Source: Synanceia verrucosa (taxonomy: Eukaryota; Chordata; Actinopteri; Perciformes; Synanceiidae). Taken from it: 64,000 bases of DNA. Below, in pieces: positions 47,430-59,110 of this stretch. Each line of letters begins with the position of its first letter. The stretch's first letter is position 1. The DNA is taken from NCBI GenBank assembly GCA_029721515.1, contig CM056566.1, positions 22,082,769 through 22,146,768 of the forward strand. Direction: 5' to 3'. Under the pieces are notes generated by a model. That model did not search any database, was not told where the DNA came from, and saw nothing but the letters and a program-made list of their open reading frames with translations. The translations under genes and the position numbers were made by a program.

Positions 47430-47935
47430 CAGTGTTCTTTGTTCTTTGTTTTTAAATGATTTTAGTTGTTTTTTAAATGCTTTTAAATGGTGTGTTTTCT
47501 TTGTTCTTTGTTTTTAAATGCTTTTAAATTATTTTTAAAGGCTTTTAAATGGTGTGTTTTCTTTGTTCTTTGTTTTTAAGTGCTTTTAAATTATTTTAAA
47601 GGCTTTTAAATGCTGTATTTTCTTTGTTCTTTGTTTTTGAATACTTTTAAATTATTTTTAAAGGCTTTTAAATGCTGTATTTTCTATGTTCTTTGTTTTT
47701 AAGTGCTTTTAAATTATTTTTAAAGGCTTTTAAATGGTGTATTTTCTATGTTCTTTGTTTTTAAATGCCTTTAAATTATTTTTAAAGGCCTTTAAATGCT
47801 GTATTTTCTTTGTTCTTTGTTTTTGAATACTTTTAAATTATTTTTAAAGGCTTTTAAATGCTGTATTTTCTTTGTTCTTAAATGCTTTGACATTATTTTT
47901 AAATGCTTGTATAATGTGGTATTTTTAATCATGTA
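47430..47935 (+). repeat. 62-bp tandem repeat, about eight units
   Basis: GTTCTTTGTTTTTAAATG or a variant recurs at 47441, 47503, 47565, 47626, 47688, 47750, 47812 and 47874. Each unit contains two diverged TTTTAAATGCTTTTAAA-type halves. It runs directly into the LINE-like tail at 47936. Confidence 0.9.
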
Positions 47936-47995
47936 AAGTACATTGAGTTACCTTGTGTATGTAATGCGCTATAGAAAAATAAATAAAAACGTAAT
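47936..47995 (+). mobile_element. LINE-like 3' tail
   Basis: GTAAAGTACATTGAGTTACC, then ATGCGCTATAGAAAAATAAA, is a typical 3' end of fish non-LTR elements and suggests that the 62-bp array grew inside a 3' untranslated region. Confidence 0.5.
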
Positions 47996-48054
47996 ATACA
48001 CTTAAAACACGTCACTGACCTGTAGCTGTACATGCTTATCAGTCATTATGGTTT

Positions 48055-48081
48055 TAATAATAATAATAATAATAATAATAA
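48055..48081 (+). repeat. (TAA)n microsatellite
   Basis: About nine AAT units. Confidence 0.9.
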
Positions 48082-48172
48082 TCTCATTGCCAATTTAGTT
48101 CTTATTCCAGTTATTTTACACGTTCTGAACATGTAATCTGAACAAATAATTCCATACTGTCAATGTTGTTAC

Positions 48173-48431
48173 TAGGGGTGGAAACAAATATTGATCATAA
48201 TATTTTGCAATACTTATTCTTCTGATATAATATAGATTTTTAATTTCTTAATGTTGATTTTTTTTTCCCACCGAAAAATTCATGTTTTGGGCTGATTGTA
48301 AATCCAGAATAACTTCTGCATGTTGAAACAAAAATTTGAATAAAAAATAAAATAAAAAAATAATCCACTTTAACGCTGTAACTTTGACAGATATATGATA
48401 TATTTGAGATCCTTGCCTACACCCAGCCCTA
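48173..48431 (+). mobile_element. hAT-like element H
   Basis: TAGGGGTGGAAACAAATATT at the left and TTGCCTACACCCAGCCCTA at the right; the flanks GTTGTTAC and GTTATAGC agree weakly. Confidence 0.6.
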
Positions 48432-49724
48432 GTTATAGCCTCATTTATTTTCCTAAATATGAGCATACAGTATATTGAGCACATTGTACTCACAGATTTC
48501 AGAGTAAAACAGTCTGAATGGGTTTCAGGCTTTTGGAGGCCAACGATGGCTGCAGGAGCTCTGCCATGTGTGGAGGATTTGGGAAAGTGTCATCCCTGTG
48601 GAGCACTTCTCTAAAAGCCGACTTTAAAGTTTCATCTAAAACTCACGGCTTCCAGGATTAAACGTAATTTAATGCCATACAGCAGGCGGATACTGAACGA
48701 GTCGAGCCAGAGAGCAAAGGAAGGCCTTGGGAAGCCCTGCAGTGACTCAGCGCTGAAGCCGAGGGGAGCCTTATCGGTGCCGGGCTTCATTTCTCAGCTG
48801 CACTGAGCGGTGGCTGCTGCTCGGCATCATGGGAGCCGCCCGAGCTCTGGGACAGGAAGGTTAAATCACTGTAATCAACCAGGCTAATCTGGTGAAATCT
48901 TTCCTGGGTGTTTGTTAAAGGCTGAAAAGGCAGTGGTATCCCATCAGGCTGTGCGGCGGCGGCAGCAGATGGCAGTGTTGCTATGCGGATCCATGGAGGA
49001 GGTGCTGATGGAGCTCTGTGAGTAACACCACTGAACGCCCTCCATGTGTCAAACACCTTCCTCTCCTCACTTTTTTTTCTGTTGTTGAGAAGCGAGAGGA
49101 GCTGCTGGAAACATGTCGTCCACCGTGAGATCTCGTCAATATTTATAGAAACACCTGGAAACACTGGGCTTCTACACTGCACAGCATCACAGGCTGATGG
49201 TCACACATCACACTGTCATCTGTGTTTTCTCTCTATTTTTATTCACTGTAATTAAAAAGTCACATCCATTAGTGTAAATAGTAATAATGTTTAATTAACA
49301 TTTCATTTGCCATTAAATATATAATATATATATATTTTCTTCCTTTTTACTTACTGTAAATATTTCTTACTATTGTTTATCTAATTATTGTATTTAATGA
49401 ACATTTCATTTGCCATGAACACATTTTTACTTTCTGTAAATATTTATGATGATTATTATTATTATTACTTATTGTATTATTTCATTGCTGTAACTTGTTT
49501 TAAGCTGCTGTGTCAATGAGGGCTGAATAAACACAGAAGTGCACCACGGTCGCTGACTCCATCCTAAAATGACCTGCTATCTACCAGTTAATAGACTTCA
49601 TATCTGCTTTAGTTCAAATGTTCCACACTGTCGCTCATTTTCAGACTCATATTTGTATTTATTGTTTCTATAAAGAGCTTTTATTTCATACAGTCCTTCC
49701 TGAATATGCCTGTATTTACAGTTT

Positions 49725-49968
49725 AATTCAAGTGAATTAAGAAAGAGACAGAGAGAAAAAGAGCGCAGAGAAGAAGAAGAAAAATTGCGTTGCTAGGCAA
49801 CAGCTTGGCTCCATGTTTACTTCCTGCTCCTTCTCTGTCACTGCACCTGGAAAGAAAGTGGGACACTTTCAGAGTGTTTGGATTGAGGAGTGGAGAGACT
49901 TTCACTGAAAGCTGCTTTATGATATAAAAGACACCAAAGTCTCACTTTTGACACGATGGGACCTTTAA
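49725..49968 (-). mobile_element. MITE ending TTAAAGGTCCCATCG
   Basis: On the minus strand it starts TTAAAGGTCCCATCGTGTCA, then AAGTGAGACTTTGGTGTC and CACTCCTCAATCCAAACACT. I recognise this order from an abundant fish MITE. The other end is not clear. It carries the RFX-type site at 49789. Confidence 0.5.
49789..49801 (+). promoter_or_regulatory. Perfect X-box (RFX-type) palindrome
   Basis: GTTGCTAGGCAAC is a perfect inverted pair of RFX half-sites with a one-base centre. ETS-like ACTTCCTGC and GTTTAC words follow within 30 bases. It lies within the MITE at 49725-49968. Confidence 0.5.
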
Positions 49969-50739
49969 GCTTTGTGGTTGTTTCATCCTTCTAATCATGT
50001 CGTAGATCATATCAGATTGTTTGTAACAGCAGGCATTAATTAATCTGCCTTTATTATCTGTGCTCTCTAAATGAATCTGTATTATGGATATTGTCTTTTT
50101 TTATCTTTTTTTAGTAAGGTGACCAGAACAGCACTAATAACTGACAGATAAATACACACTATTCACCCTAATATGAACTGGGAGCTAACTGAGTGAGAAA
50201 AGCTGATTTCAGTGGCTTTGAGACGTCAGTTGCAGAAAATTGTGTAATTATGTCATTGATTATTTTGGAGGAATGACCTCATACCCGCCCCACGCTAATT
50301 GCGCCCTCTCAGAACTCTGGCTTGCATGATGTCCATGCTCACTGATGCTCTCTTAATAGCTTGTTTTTCATCGCTCTTAATCTGGATGCACGATTTTCCT
50401 TCTTTTTTTTCTCTGCCTTAAAAGTTTTTTTCCCCAAAGAATTGTTCTGTGAAGAGTGTTTTGGGATATCGGGCCTTTGACTGATCTCTTTTATTTGATA
50501 TTTTTTCCTTTTGATCAGTTTTTTTAAATGACTTTTATTAATCCTTCTATTTATTTATTATTTATTTATCTGTCTGTCTATTTATTTACTTATTAATTTA
50601 TTAACTGATTAATTAATTGCTTAATTTAGATATTTACTCACTCATTTATTGATTTATTTATTGATCAATCAGGTTTTAATTCAGCTCCAGTGTTTCCCAA
50701 AGGTGGCTTTTTCATCATTTAAGGAATCGATGTCATGCC

Positions 50740-51190
50740 TAAGTGTGTGTGTGTGTGTGTGTGTGTGTAGCTCTGCCTTATGTCCACAGTGGGGTCACAC
50801 ACTTGACTTAAGACCAGTTGATTGGGGACAAAGTCCATGTCCCCAGTCGTTCAAACCTTGATTTTGGGTCAGTGGTTAGGGTTAGGTTGCAGTTGGGGTT
50901 AGGTTGAGGTTGAGGTTAGGTTGAGGTTAGGGTTAGGTAATTAGTTGTTGCAGTTAGGTAGAGAGTAAGTTTTTAGGAAATCAAAGTTTGTCCCCAAAGG
51001 AGGGTGAAAATGCCTAGATACCCCAAAGAAGACTTAAACCAACGTCATGCCTCAGTGTGTGTGTGTGTGTCTGTGTGTGTGTGTGTGTCTTTGGAGATGG
51101 AGGATGCTTTTTTTTATTTTTCCATTGTTGTTTTTAATCTCTGTGAGGTACTTTGAGCTGTGAAATACAAATAAAGTTTAATTTGACTTT
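50740..51190 (+). repeat. Dispersed GTCCCCA repeat with TG tracts and telomere-like units
   Basis: TG tracts (50742-50768 and 51055-51088) flank GGACAAAGTCCATGTCCCCA, a GGTTAGGGTTAGG-type block (50874-50938) and TTTGTCCCCAAAGG. It ends with a retroelement-like AAATACAAATAAAGTTTAAT tail. Known type of fish dispersed repeat; non-coding. Confidence 0.6.
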
Positions 51191-51896
51191 TAGGCTGGAC
51201 TGATTGACCTGTCTTGGGTTAATGGGTTAAGCTGCATCAGCCTTTGGATGCACTTCCTTTAAATCGTGGACCCTGAACTTTCAGTCCACCGTCTCCTCCC
51301 ACCTACCGTCTCTGTTTGCTTTTCTATTTTTGATCCAGCTGGTGATTCAAAGCTTCTCACTTCTCCTTCCTGTCCCAGAAAAGCACATTTCTGTTTCCAT
51401 GTTCACACGTGCAGCTAACGCTGCGTGTGAATCGAACAGCGTTTGTTTGTCATGCTGAACAACTAACAAAAGAAAACATGCCGGTGGGATGATAAGATGT
51501 GACAGGGTGGCAGAGTTCTCCCTCACATCCCCTGACAGCTCTTATAATGGGGTTATTGATAATCTGTCACCTGCGGTATTTTATGTGTTGCTGCCGTTAA
51601 AGTGTGATATTTGAATGAAAGTGCCTCCAGGAGTCAGGTGGTGTTTCGCTGTACACTTCATGGGTCTGACCTGTTATTTTCATCCCGTCTCAAAGTGTTA
51701 CCAGCATTTTTCTCCAAAATCTATGTGCCTGCAGAGCTGTGTGGGCTCAGAATTGATATCTAAAAACAAACTACTGGTCCAGGCAACATAAAAAATCTCA
51801 CACAGCAGTCATAACCAGATATGGACTGACTGGGAAAACTGACCCAAACAAACGGCCTTTGGTAAATTTGCTGTTTGATATGAATAAAAAACTGCA

Positions 51897-52409
51897 GAAG
51901 TATGACTGTGCCATCTGATTTTGATTTGAATTTCAAAACCATCGAATTTCTAGCACACATTTTTATTTCTGACTCTGATTTTTTCCTCAATGATAAAATA
52001 AATTCAGCATAAAAATAATCAATGTTTCAATGTCTTAAAAATTCAATATGGAGAAATTCAACATTCAAAAATTTGGTCTCAAGAAAAATTAAAAAAAAAA
52101 AAATCAACATCAAAAAATTCAATGTGAAAAGAGACCAAAACAACATCTGGCAATTTTTGCAGTTGAAACTGAAATTCTTGATGTTGAATTTTTCTGTGAC
52201 AAATTTTTAGCTGTTTACATTTCTAATATTGAATTTTTAAAAACTGAATATTTTGAGACAATGTTTTTTTTTAACAGTGAATTTCTTTCACCATTTAGAA
52301 AAAATGTCAGAAATAAAAATGCATGCTAGAAATTAGATGGTTTTGAAATCCAAAGTCTGATTTTGATGCAAAATAAAAATCAAAATCAGATGGCACAATC
52401 ATACTTCCA
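51897..52409. mobile_element. Foldback element with long terminal inverted repeats
   Basis: GAAGTATGACTGTGCCATCT, then GATTTTGATTTGAATTTC, CAAAACCATCGAATTTCTAG and CATTTTTATTTCTGAC (51897-51975), recurs inverted at 52306-52409 with about 25 extra bases in the right arm. The middle is A-rich with many AAAAATTCAA words. No coding capacity. Confidence 0.75.
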
Positions 52410-53302
52410 TAACAATTTCCCCAAATCTCTGTTGTCAGCTCAGACATTTCGTAGCAGGAATGTACAAAACACACAGGAAGTAGAATGGGTTAAATGTACA
52501 TTTGTGAGAATCTCCACTCTCTGGACACTTTCAAGACGACAGCTCAAGAGAACACTTCCTATTCTTTGCTCGTCTGAAGTGTTAACAGTTGAAGAAGAGA
52601 CAGTTTCATTGCATTATATCTTACAAATGGTCCTGTACGTGCCATGAATGTCTTGGAATCTGCTAATTAATGTGCGTGATACACGCTTGCGGGAAGCATT
52701 TGCATTCGGTTCTTGATAAGTCTGCAGACGACGATAGCGTGAAAAGAAATTTCCTTCGTTATCTTGTGACTGGTACAAATGGTTGTATAGTCATTTCCAA
52801 GTCATTTCCTTATCTCTGCCTTGCTTTTCCTCACAAACGCGTTGCTTCTCATACTCCTGGAGCAATGAGATCATGAGATGAATGACAACTATCCCTTTGT
52901 TTCATCTCACAATCGTGGCGGCGGTTTATTTCATCCTCCATTCTTTCTCTCCGAGCGCTTTGGCGAGGATATTCTCAAGGAGCTGCGAGTGATGGACATG
53001 AGGAGGTGCCCTTTGCATCAGCGCAAAGAACAAAGAATTGAAAAGCAGCAGTGAGTTTCACTGATTGACAAGCCACAGCCGAGCCCTCGCTGGGGTTGTT
53101 AATCTTCCCCAGCGAGAGCAGGAATTATCTTCCTGGACCTACTGCCCTTTCACTGAGAGTAAGAAGTCAAGTTTGGGAATTAGACAGCACAAGGACGTGC
53201 TTCATCAAGACCGAGCTGCACAAAGAGAGGAAGTTCATCTGTCCAAATAACAAATCTGGGCAGGAATTTAACAACTCTTTTATTTAATCCAGACAGTGGA
53301 AC

Positions 53303-53745
53303 CAAACTTCAGTGCCTCTGACATAATAATAAGTCAAAGTGTTTTTTCAGCAGTGATCGCACTCTCACACAGTCTGTGAGTAATGCTGGGGCTTCTGGGA
53401 GATGTAGTCACAGCATAAAGAGACGGTATACACCACAGAGATCAAAACAGGAAGTGGAGACGATCGAGATTAGAGAGTAAAACAAACAGAATGTGGAGAA
53501 AAAGTGGTGATTTTGGTGAAAGTGTCCTCTACTCTACCTCTGATAAAACAAGAATGGAACAAGGTAAAAACAAACATTTTTTTCATGATGAAATAGAGAG
53601 TCTCTTCTTTCATTTGAGCTATTCACTGTTTTCAGAGACATAGTACTAAATATTCTGTGGGTCTAGAAATATGACTCAAAATGGACAAAAACACTGGAAC
53701 AAGACACTTCCTGTTTTATAAAACGATTGTCACTCAGTGAGTTAA
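53303..53745 (+). mobile_element. TTAA-flanked miniature transposon, copy P4
   Basis: The right end TCACTCAGTGAGTTAA is intact; the left end is degenerate (AACTTCAGTGCCTCTGACAT). The interior is full length, with GCTTCTGGGAGATGTAGT at 53391-53408, and nearly identical to P3 and P6. Confidence 0.7.
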
Positions 53746-55294
53746 CGTGGTTAGCTGTTAGCTCCTCTTAGCTTTGTTGACACTATTTCAATTATTGGAT
53801 GATGATAATGATCAAAGCTTTAACTAGAAACTCCTGTGTGGTCGTCCAGTACATAAACAACGTCTGCCCTGAGCCGACTTTCTGACATAAAGTTATGTAA
53901 CGAGCATAAAGTCAACATTAACTGTATGTTTGACCCATTCACCTCTCCGCCCAGCTACCTCTGGACTTTCTCGCTCGTTATACACATTATTATACCACAT
54001 AATTTTTAATAACTGTCGCTCCATATACCACTTCTCTTGCTCTAATTGAACGCAAAAACATCCACATTCTTCTGTGGTTTGCAGAATCCTACATTACAGG
54101 AACATTTCTGCTCATGTCAGTAAAGTTATTTTGTTATCAGCCCAAATCCAGGTTCCACTTCATTTGCTCTTGCGTCCACTTCCTGTTGCATCATTAGGAA
54201 ACTGTCTGGTGAGAATTTGAGTTGACAAAATAATGATTTCATGATCACGACGGCTTGTTATGCCGATCGCACAATAATTGTTTTCTTGGCAGAAATCTCG
54301 CTGTGAGAAAAAAATGACTTTCTAATGATTGTGGCTGAAATATAATGAACATTTCCCTGTGCATCTCCAGCATGGAGCTGGGATTGAGTTACCTGCTATG
54401 CATGGAAATTAGAAGGAAATATTCATTCAGTACGACGTAAATATACTTCAATTAACCCCAAAAAAATGATGCAGATCTTACAAGATCATTTTAAAGTTTC
54501 TGTGCAGTAGTGGTCCATGGAGGATAATGTTCTCATCCTCGCTGGATTAATTGATTAAATTCAATCTTCCATTAAATCAGTTAATGTTCCTGAATCATTT
54601 TTAAAGGTGAGGACGTGTCAAAGAAACATTATGGAAACAATCTCACTTCATTATTCAGTAATGTTCGCTGAAAGTCGGCTTTTACGCCTCCATGCATCCA
54701 CGCTAAACGGAGGTATTTGATGAGCTGGGAGTGAGAAGCGTTTGTGTCCGTCCCGACCACGCCGTCACTAAACTGGATGCAGAATTTATATGCTAAATAC
54801 ATATTACATAACTAAAAAAGGTTTAACTGGAGTGATGCTACCTCACACCTGCTTGGATAAAGTGGTTAAAAATCCACTGAAGGCAAACCCGAGCTGAGCT
54901 CACTCTCACTGTTTGCAGTTGGGCTGTCATGGCGGATGTTTTGACAGTAAGGAAACCACCTGAGAATAAAATTCATGACGGCTGAATTCCATTAAGCTGC
55001 CTCAGTTTCACAGCCTTGGTGTTGAGCACGCTGGTTCACTGTCTCCACTTATTGGACACTTGAATGGAACGAAACCAGTTGTTGTTGTTATGAGGAAAAT
55101 CAATTATGCTCCGTTCTTCATGAAAATGACAAATATTTATAATAGTATTTATTAAGGCTGTGGAAATAAACACATTAACTGTGATTAATCACATTTATGT
55201 GCTAATTTAGAATTAGCGAGAAGGTAACTTTACTTTAACTCTAACTCTAATTTTGACACTCCTAATAACAATTTACTATTACTATTGTCATTCA

Positions 55295-56284
55295 TTACTA
55301 ATTAATACTTTAACGATGCTCTTTGGTGGATTATTTGTTTGCAGAATTCCAGGAGAAGCTTGGGCAGATTCAGAAAAGATGGTTAATCTAATTTTATCAG
55401 CCTGTTTGATCATTAGTTATGACAGTGTTGTTAGTTTCCTTGATTTTTTGAATGGAGTTCTGCTTCATGACCTGTCAGCACGTCTCTGGAAACACATTTC
55501 AGGCAGTTTGTGGAAGTAGAGTTACTGTTGTGGAAGTTAAAACATTAATGCTGATTAATCACGTTAATACCTCAGTTTTTACATGATTAACTGTAGGGCT
55601 GCCGCAACGATTGTTTTCATTAATCTGTCGAATATTTTCTTGATTGATTAGTTGTTTTTTCTATAAGAGATGTGAGGAAATGTTGATATTTAATTTAACA
55701 GGTGATTGAAATTGATCTATCTATGTAAATAATAATTAATAACTGATATTTATATTTAATGTTTAACTCCTTGAGTGCCAAAAACGTATTTGAACATCTT
55801 TTAAAATCCAACGTTTGAGTGCCATAAAGAGACAGAGCTAAAAAACAGAAAGTGGAGAGGAAAAAAGGGACAAAAAGTGGTGATTTTGGTGAAAGTGTCC
55901 TCTACTCTACCTCTGATAAAACAAGAATGGAACAAGATAAAAACAAACATTTTTTTCATGATGAAATAGAGAGTCTCTTCTTTCATTTGAGCTATTCACT
56001 GTTTTCAGAGTCATAGTACTAAATATTCTGTGGGTCTAGAAATATGACTCAAAATGGACAAAAACACTGGAACAAGACACTTCCTGTTTTATAAAATGGC
56101 TGACACTCAATGAGTTAAAGTATCAAATTCAACTCTCACTCTGTTATCAATCGATAAATTGATGAATCATGTTAACATGCTAATTTCGACAGCCCTACCA
56201 TTTAAAAGAGTAATTGCCCTCTATCATGTTGTGTCTGGAATAAATCCTTTCATCAGGCTGCTCTCATGAAGCGTTTCCCATAAA
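55295..56284 (+). repeat. Paralogous block shared with ndufa10 intron 9
   Basis: Aligns with 43255-43860 from TTACTAATTAA to GGCTGCTCTCATGAA, including the ACGATGCTCTTTGGTGGATT block and the shared junction CATGATTAA..GTAG(A/G)GCTGC. It is longer mainly because copy P5 is inserted at 55763-56118. Confidence 0.75.
55763..56118 (+). mobile_element. TTAA-flanked miniature transposon, copy P5
   Basis: TTAACTCCTTGAGTGCCA at the left and GACACTCAATGAGTTAA at the right, TTAA at both borders. The paralogue at 43704 shows the unoccupied site with a single TTAA. The ACTACA motif region is deleted in this copy. Confidence 0.85.
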
Positions 56285-57964
56285 AAGTGATGTTGTGTAA
56301 TTAGTTTACATCAACATCTCATCCCACTCTGTCACACCTCTCAGCATCACCTTTCCCTCACAGTAAACACACACTTGCTCAGGTTTGGTTAATTATTTTC
56401 CTTCACACTTCCATTCACACTACATGCAGTTTCTCTTTTCCCACATTGTTGATAAAAAAAATACTCATTAGCGCAGTTTTATTGTGATTATTCTGCCGGT
56501 TATTTTCCCGTCTATCCTGGGTGAACAATGCTAGATGTTACTGAAAAGTGTTGTCTCTATTGTTATTCCAGGCACTCCTTATGCTTTTGTCTGAATTTCT
56601 CAATCTCTCACTTCCACTTGAGAGCACGCCGTCGGTTAATTGGAATTTTTTTTTCTTTCCTCGGCCGGCATGAGGAGACATGTGGGCTTGTGACAGGGGC
56701 AGCACACACACATCCACACACACCAGATCCATTAGTATTTGTCTTCGTATATGCTGATTATAATTGCTGTCCACACTGTACTTGTAATTGCTGTCATTAC
56801 GGTGATGGAGCTGACTGGTTGATGTGAACGTGTGAGAAAACGCAGGTTAGAGATTCACAACCATTAACACCAACGAGACATGAATAACCTGTTCATGATG
56901 CGTATCCTGTTTATGATCATTCACGATCTGGTGTTTACATGAGCCTATTCTTTCATATCACCTGCAATTTTTCATTTTCCATGTTGTCCGTTTGTTCGCT
57001 ACATCAGATTTTATTCACCAAAGATGTTCCCATTCCAGGCAATATTCATTTTCTAAGGATTTATGCCGTTTTTATGCAGTCTGTATTTTGTATTGAGGTA
57101 ACCTAAAAGTAAATTCAAGTGTTCCTGTTACTTTACTTTAGCATTATGGTCCTTGGATCAACTCTTTAACACCTGAGCCTCATAATTTGTGTCTGGACAT
57201 TTTTTTGCTTGTCCAGAAGACTTGGAAATTAGAATATCTGTCAATTATTTACGATTTACTGCATATAAGAGTGTAAAAACAGTTTAAAATGACAAAAAAC
57301 ACAAAATTTGATTTTAGAGTTTCATTTGGAAAAAAAAAACAATGCAATTGAACATGAAAAACAGATTTTGCATTTTCAAGAATGAAAAGGATTTACAGTA
57401 CTTTTCTGCGAGTCTGTCTCTAAAATGTGCAAAAATCGGCCATAAAATTAAAACTATATATGGGAGTTTTTTTACCACAGGGAAAAAAGAGACTGCTTCA
57501 CCAACTTCCAGAAGAATTATCGTAATGACACCATATTAGCTGTAAAGTACAACGTCTCAGCTTCCAGAAAACGTTGGATTTTTTCCGATAACACAAACCG
57601 CCATGTAATTACGGTCATCTAAAGTGCTTATGTGCAATGTGTCGGTGTTAAATGGTTAAAATACTGACTAGATTTTTTAACAGTTAAGCTCCTGACTCCA
57701 TCATCTGATTCCTCCCGGACAGAAACAAACTTCTTCATTTCATTTCATGTTCAAACACGACCATGACACGCTGAAGGTCCGATCATAACCACGTTTCTCA
57801 TTTCCATGTCAACACACTCCCTACTGATAGTGCTGTGAGCATGATGAGCACATGTATTGCTCTTCTCCAGCGCTTCAGTCACTCATTTACTCATTTTTAT
57901 AAAAGCACCATGTTTGCTGTTGATGTTGTGTGAAAACCTGTCAGCTCCATTTTGTGACTCATCT

Positions 57965-59110
57965 CGATCACAATATCAATTTTGGTTTATTTATATTGCA
58001 AATTTAAAAATGACCACAGGTGACCAAAGTGCTGCACAAGCTGAAGCATATATAAAAACAACATAAATAAAAACAAGTAAATGAAAGAAATAACAAAATA
58101 AAAGAAGCATAACAAACTGTCAAAGTCAACTTTTATTGAAGGCCAGCTCATGTTGCTATGCTCCGTCCGTTTGGTGTGGTGGAGAGGAGGACGTGCTGCT
58201 ATGCTCCATCCCTTTGGTGTGGTGGAGAGGATGACATGTTGCTATGCTCCATCCGTTTGGTGTGGTGGAGAGGATGACATGTTGCTATACTCCATCCGTT
58301 TGGTGTGGTGGAGAGGAGGACGTGTTGCTATGCTCCATCCGTTTGGTGTGGTGGAGAGGATGACATGTTGCTATGCTCCATCCATTTGGTGTGGTGGAGA
58401 GGAGGAGGTGCTGCTATGCTCCATCTGTTTGGTGTGGTGGAGAGGAGGAGGTGCTGCTATGCTCCATCTGTTTGGTGTGGTGGAGAAGAGAACATGTTGC
58501 TATGCTACATCCATTTGGGGTGGTGGAAAGGAGGACATGTTGCTATGCTCCATCCGTTTGGGGTGGTGGAGAGGAGGACATGCTGCTATGCTCCACCTGT
58601 TAAGTGTGGTGGAGAGGATGACGTGCTGTTATGCTCCATCCGTTTGGGGTGGTGGAGAAGAGAACATGTTGCTCTGCTCCATCTGTTTAGTGTGGTGGAG
58701 AGGAGGATGTGCACCTCAGTAAGGTATTTACAGATTTATCATATGTAGTAATCAGCAGGTAGATTTGCAAATCATCTGCAAAAGAATGATATGTTGTGTT
58801 TTTTTTTTAAATGGAGAAGAGTACAGGGCCTAAAATGGAGCCTTGGGGGACGCCACACCTTAGTGATGGCGTAGATGAACAGAAAAAGTCTTTACTGAAC
58901 CAGTTCAGCACATTTCCCTTGATGCTAACACACTCTTCAAGGCATGACAAAAGATTCTGGTGATCAGTTGAATAGAAAAGTCTAAAAGAAGCAACACAGC
59001 AGAGTCTCCTGAGTCCACAGTCAGAAGGAGATCATTAAAAACCCTTAAAAGTGAAATGCGTAGCTGAAGTTGCTCTAAAACCACTTTCTCTAAACTTTAG
59101 ACAGGAAGAG
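57965..59110 (-). pseudogene. LINE remnant with RT motifs and an internal minisatellite
   Basis: The minus strand reads LLRVFNDLLLTVDSGDSAVL, LNWFSKDFF, CGVPQGSILGPVLFSI (about 58860-58808), then after a frameshift SFADDLQIYL (about 58785-58755). These are the consecutive reverse-transcriptase blocks of fish L2-like non-LTR elements, including GVPQG and FADD. Stops and frameshifts make it dead. 57965-58140 resembles the 3' tail (GCAATATAAATAAACC on the minus strand); between lies the 43-bp minisatellite. Confidence 0.75.
58145..58707 (+). repeat. 43-bp minisatellite, about 13 units
   Basis: TTTGGTGTGGTGGAGAGGA recurs every 43 bases (58170, 58213 and onward), each unit including GCTATGCTCCATCC. 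Because 43 is not a multiple of three and no unit carries a plus-strand stop, all three forward frames stay open over much of the array. There is no sign of selection as protein. Confidence 0.9.

Noticed and set aside
48787..49182. 131-codon minus-strand open frame with QPDGIPLPF and SSGGSHDAEQ segments
   Set aside because: No recognisable domain, no supporting splice partners, and alanine/proline composition explained by local GC content. It remains worth a conservation check.
50874..50938. Telomere end or chromosome fusion
   Set aside because: Units are degenerate, only about 65 bp, and embedded in a common dispersed repeat.
55253..55519. 88-codon open frame similar to one at 43255-43440
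   Set aside because: The similarity comes from the shared repeat block and the reading frame is not preserved between the copies.
58150..58748. Long forward open frames (190 and 147 codons) rich in W, C and G
   Set aside because: They are the three translations of a 43-bp minisatellite; the frames overlap, have no family match and lie in a dead LINE.
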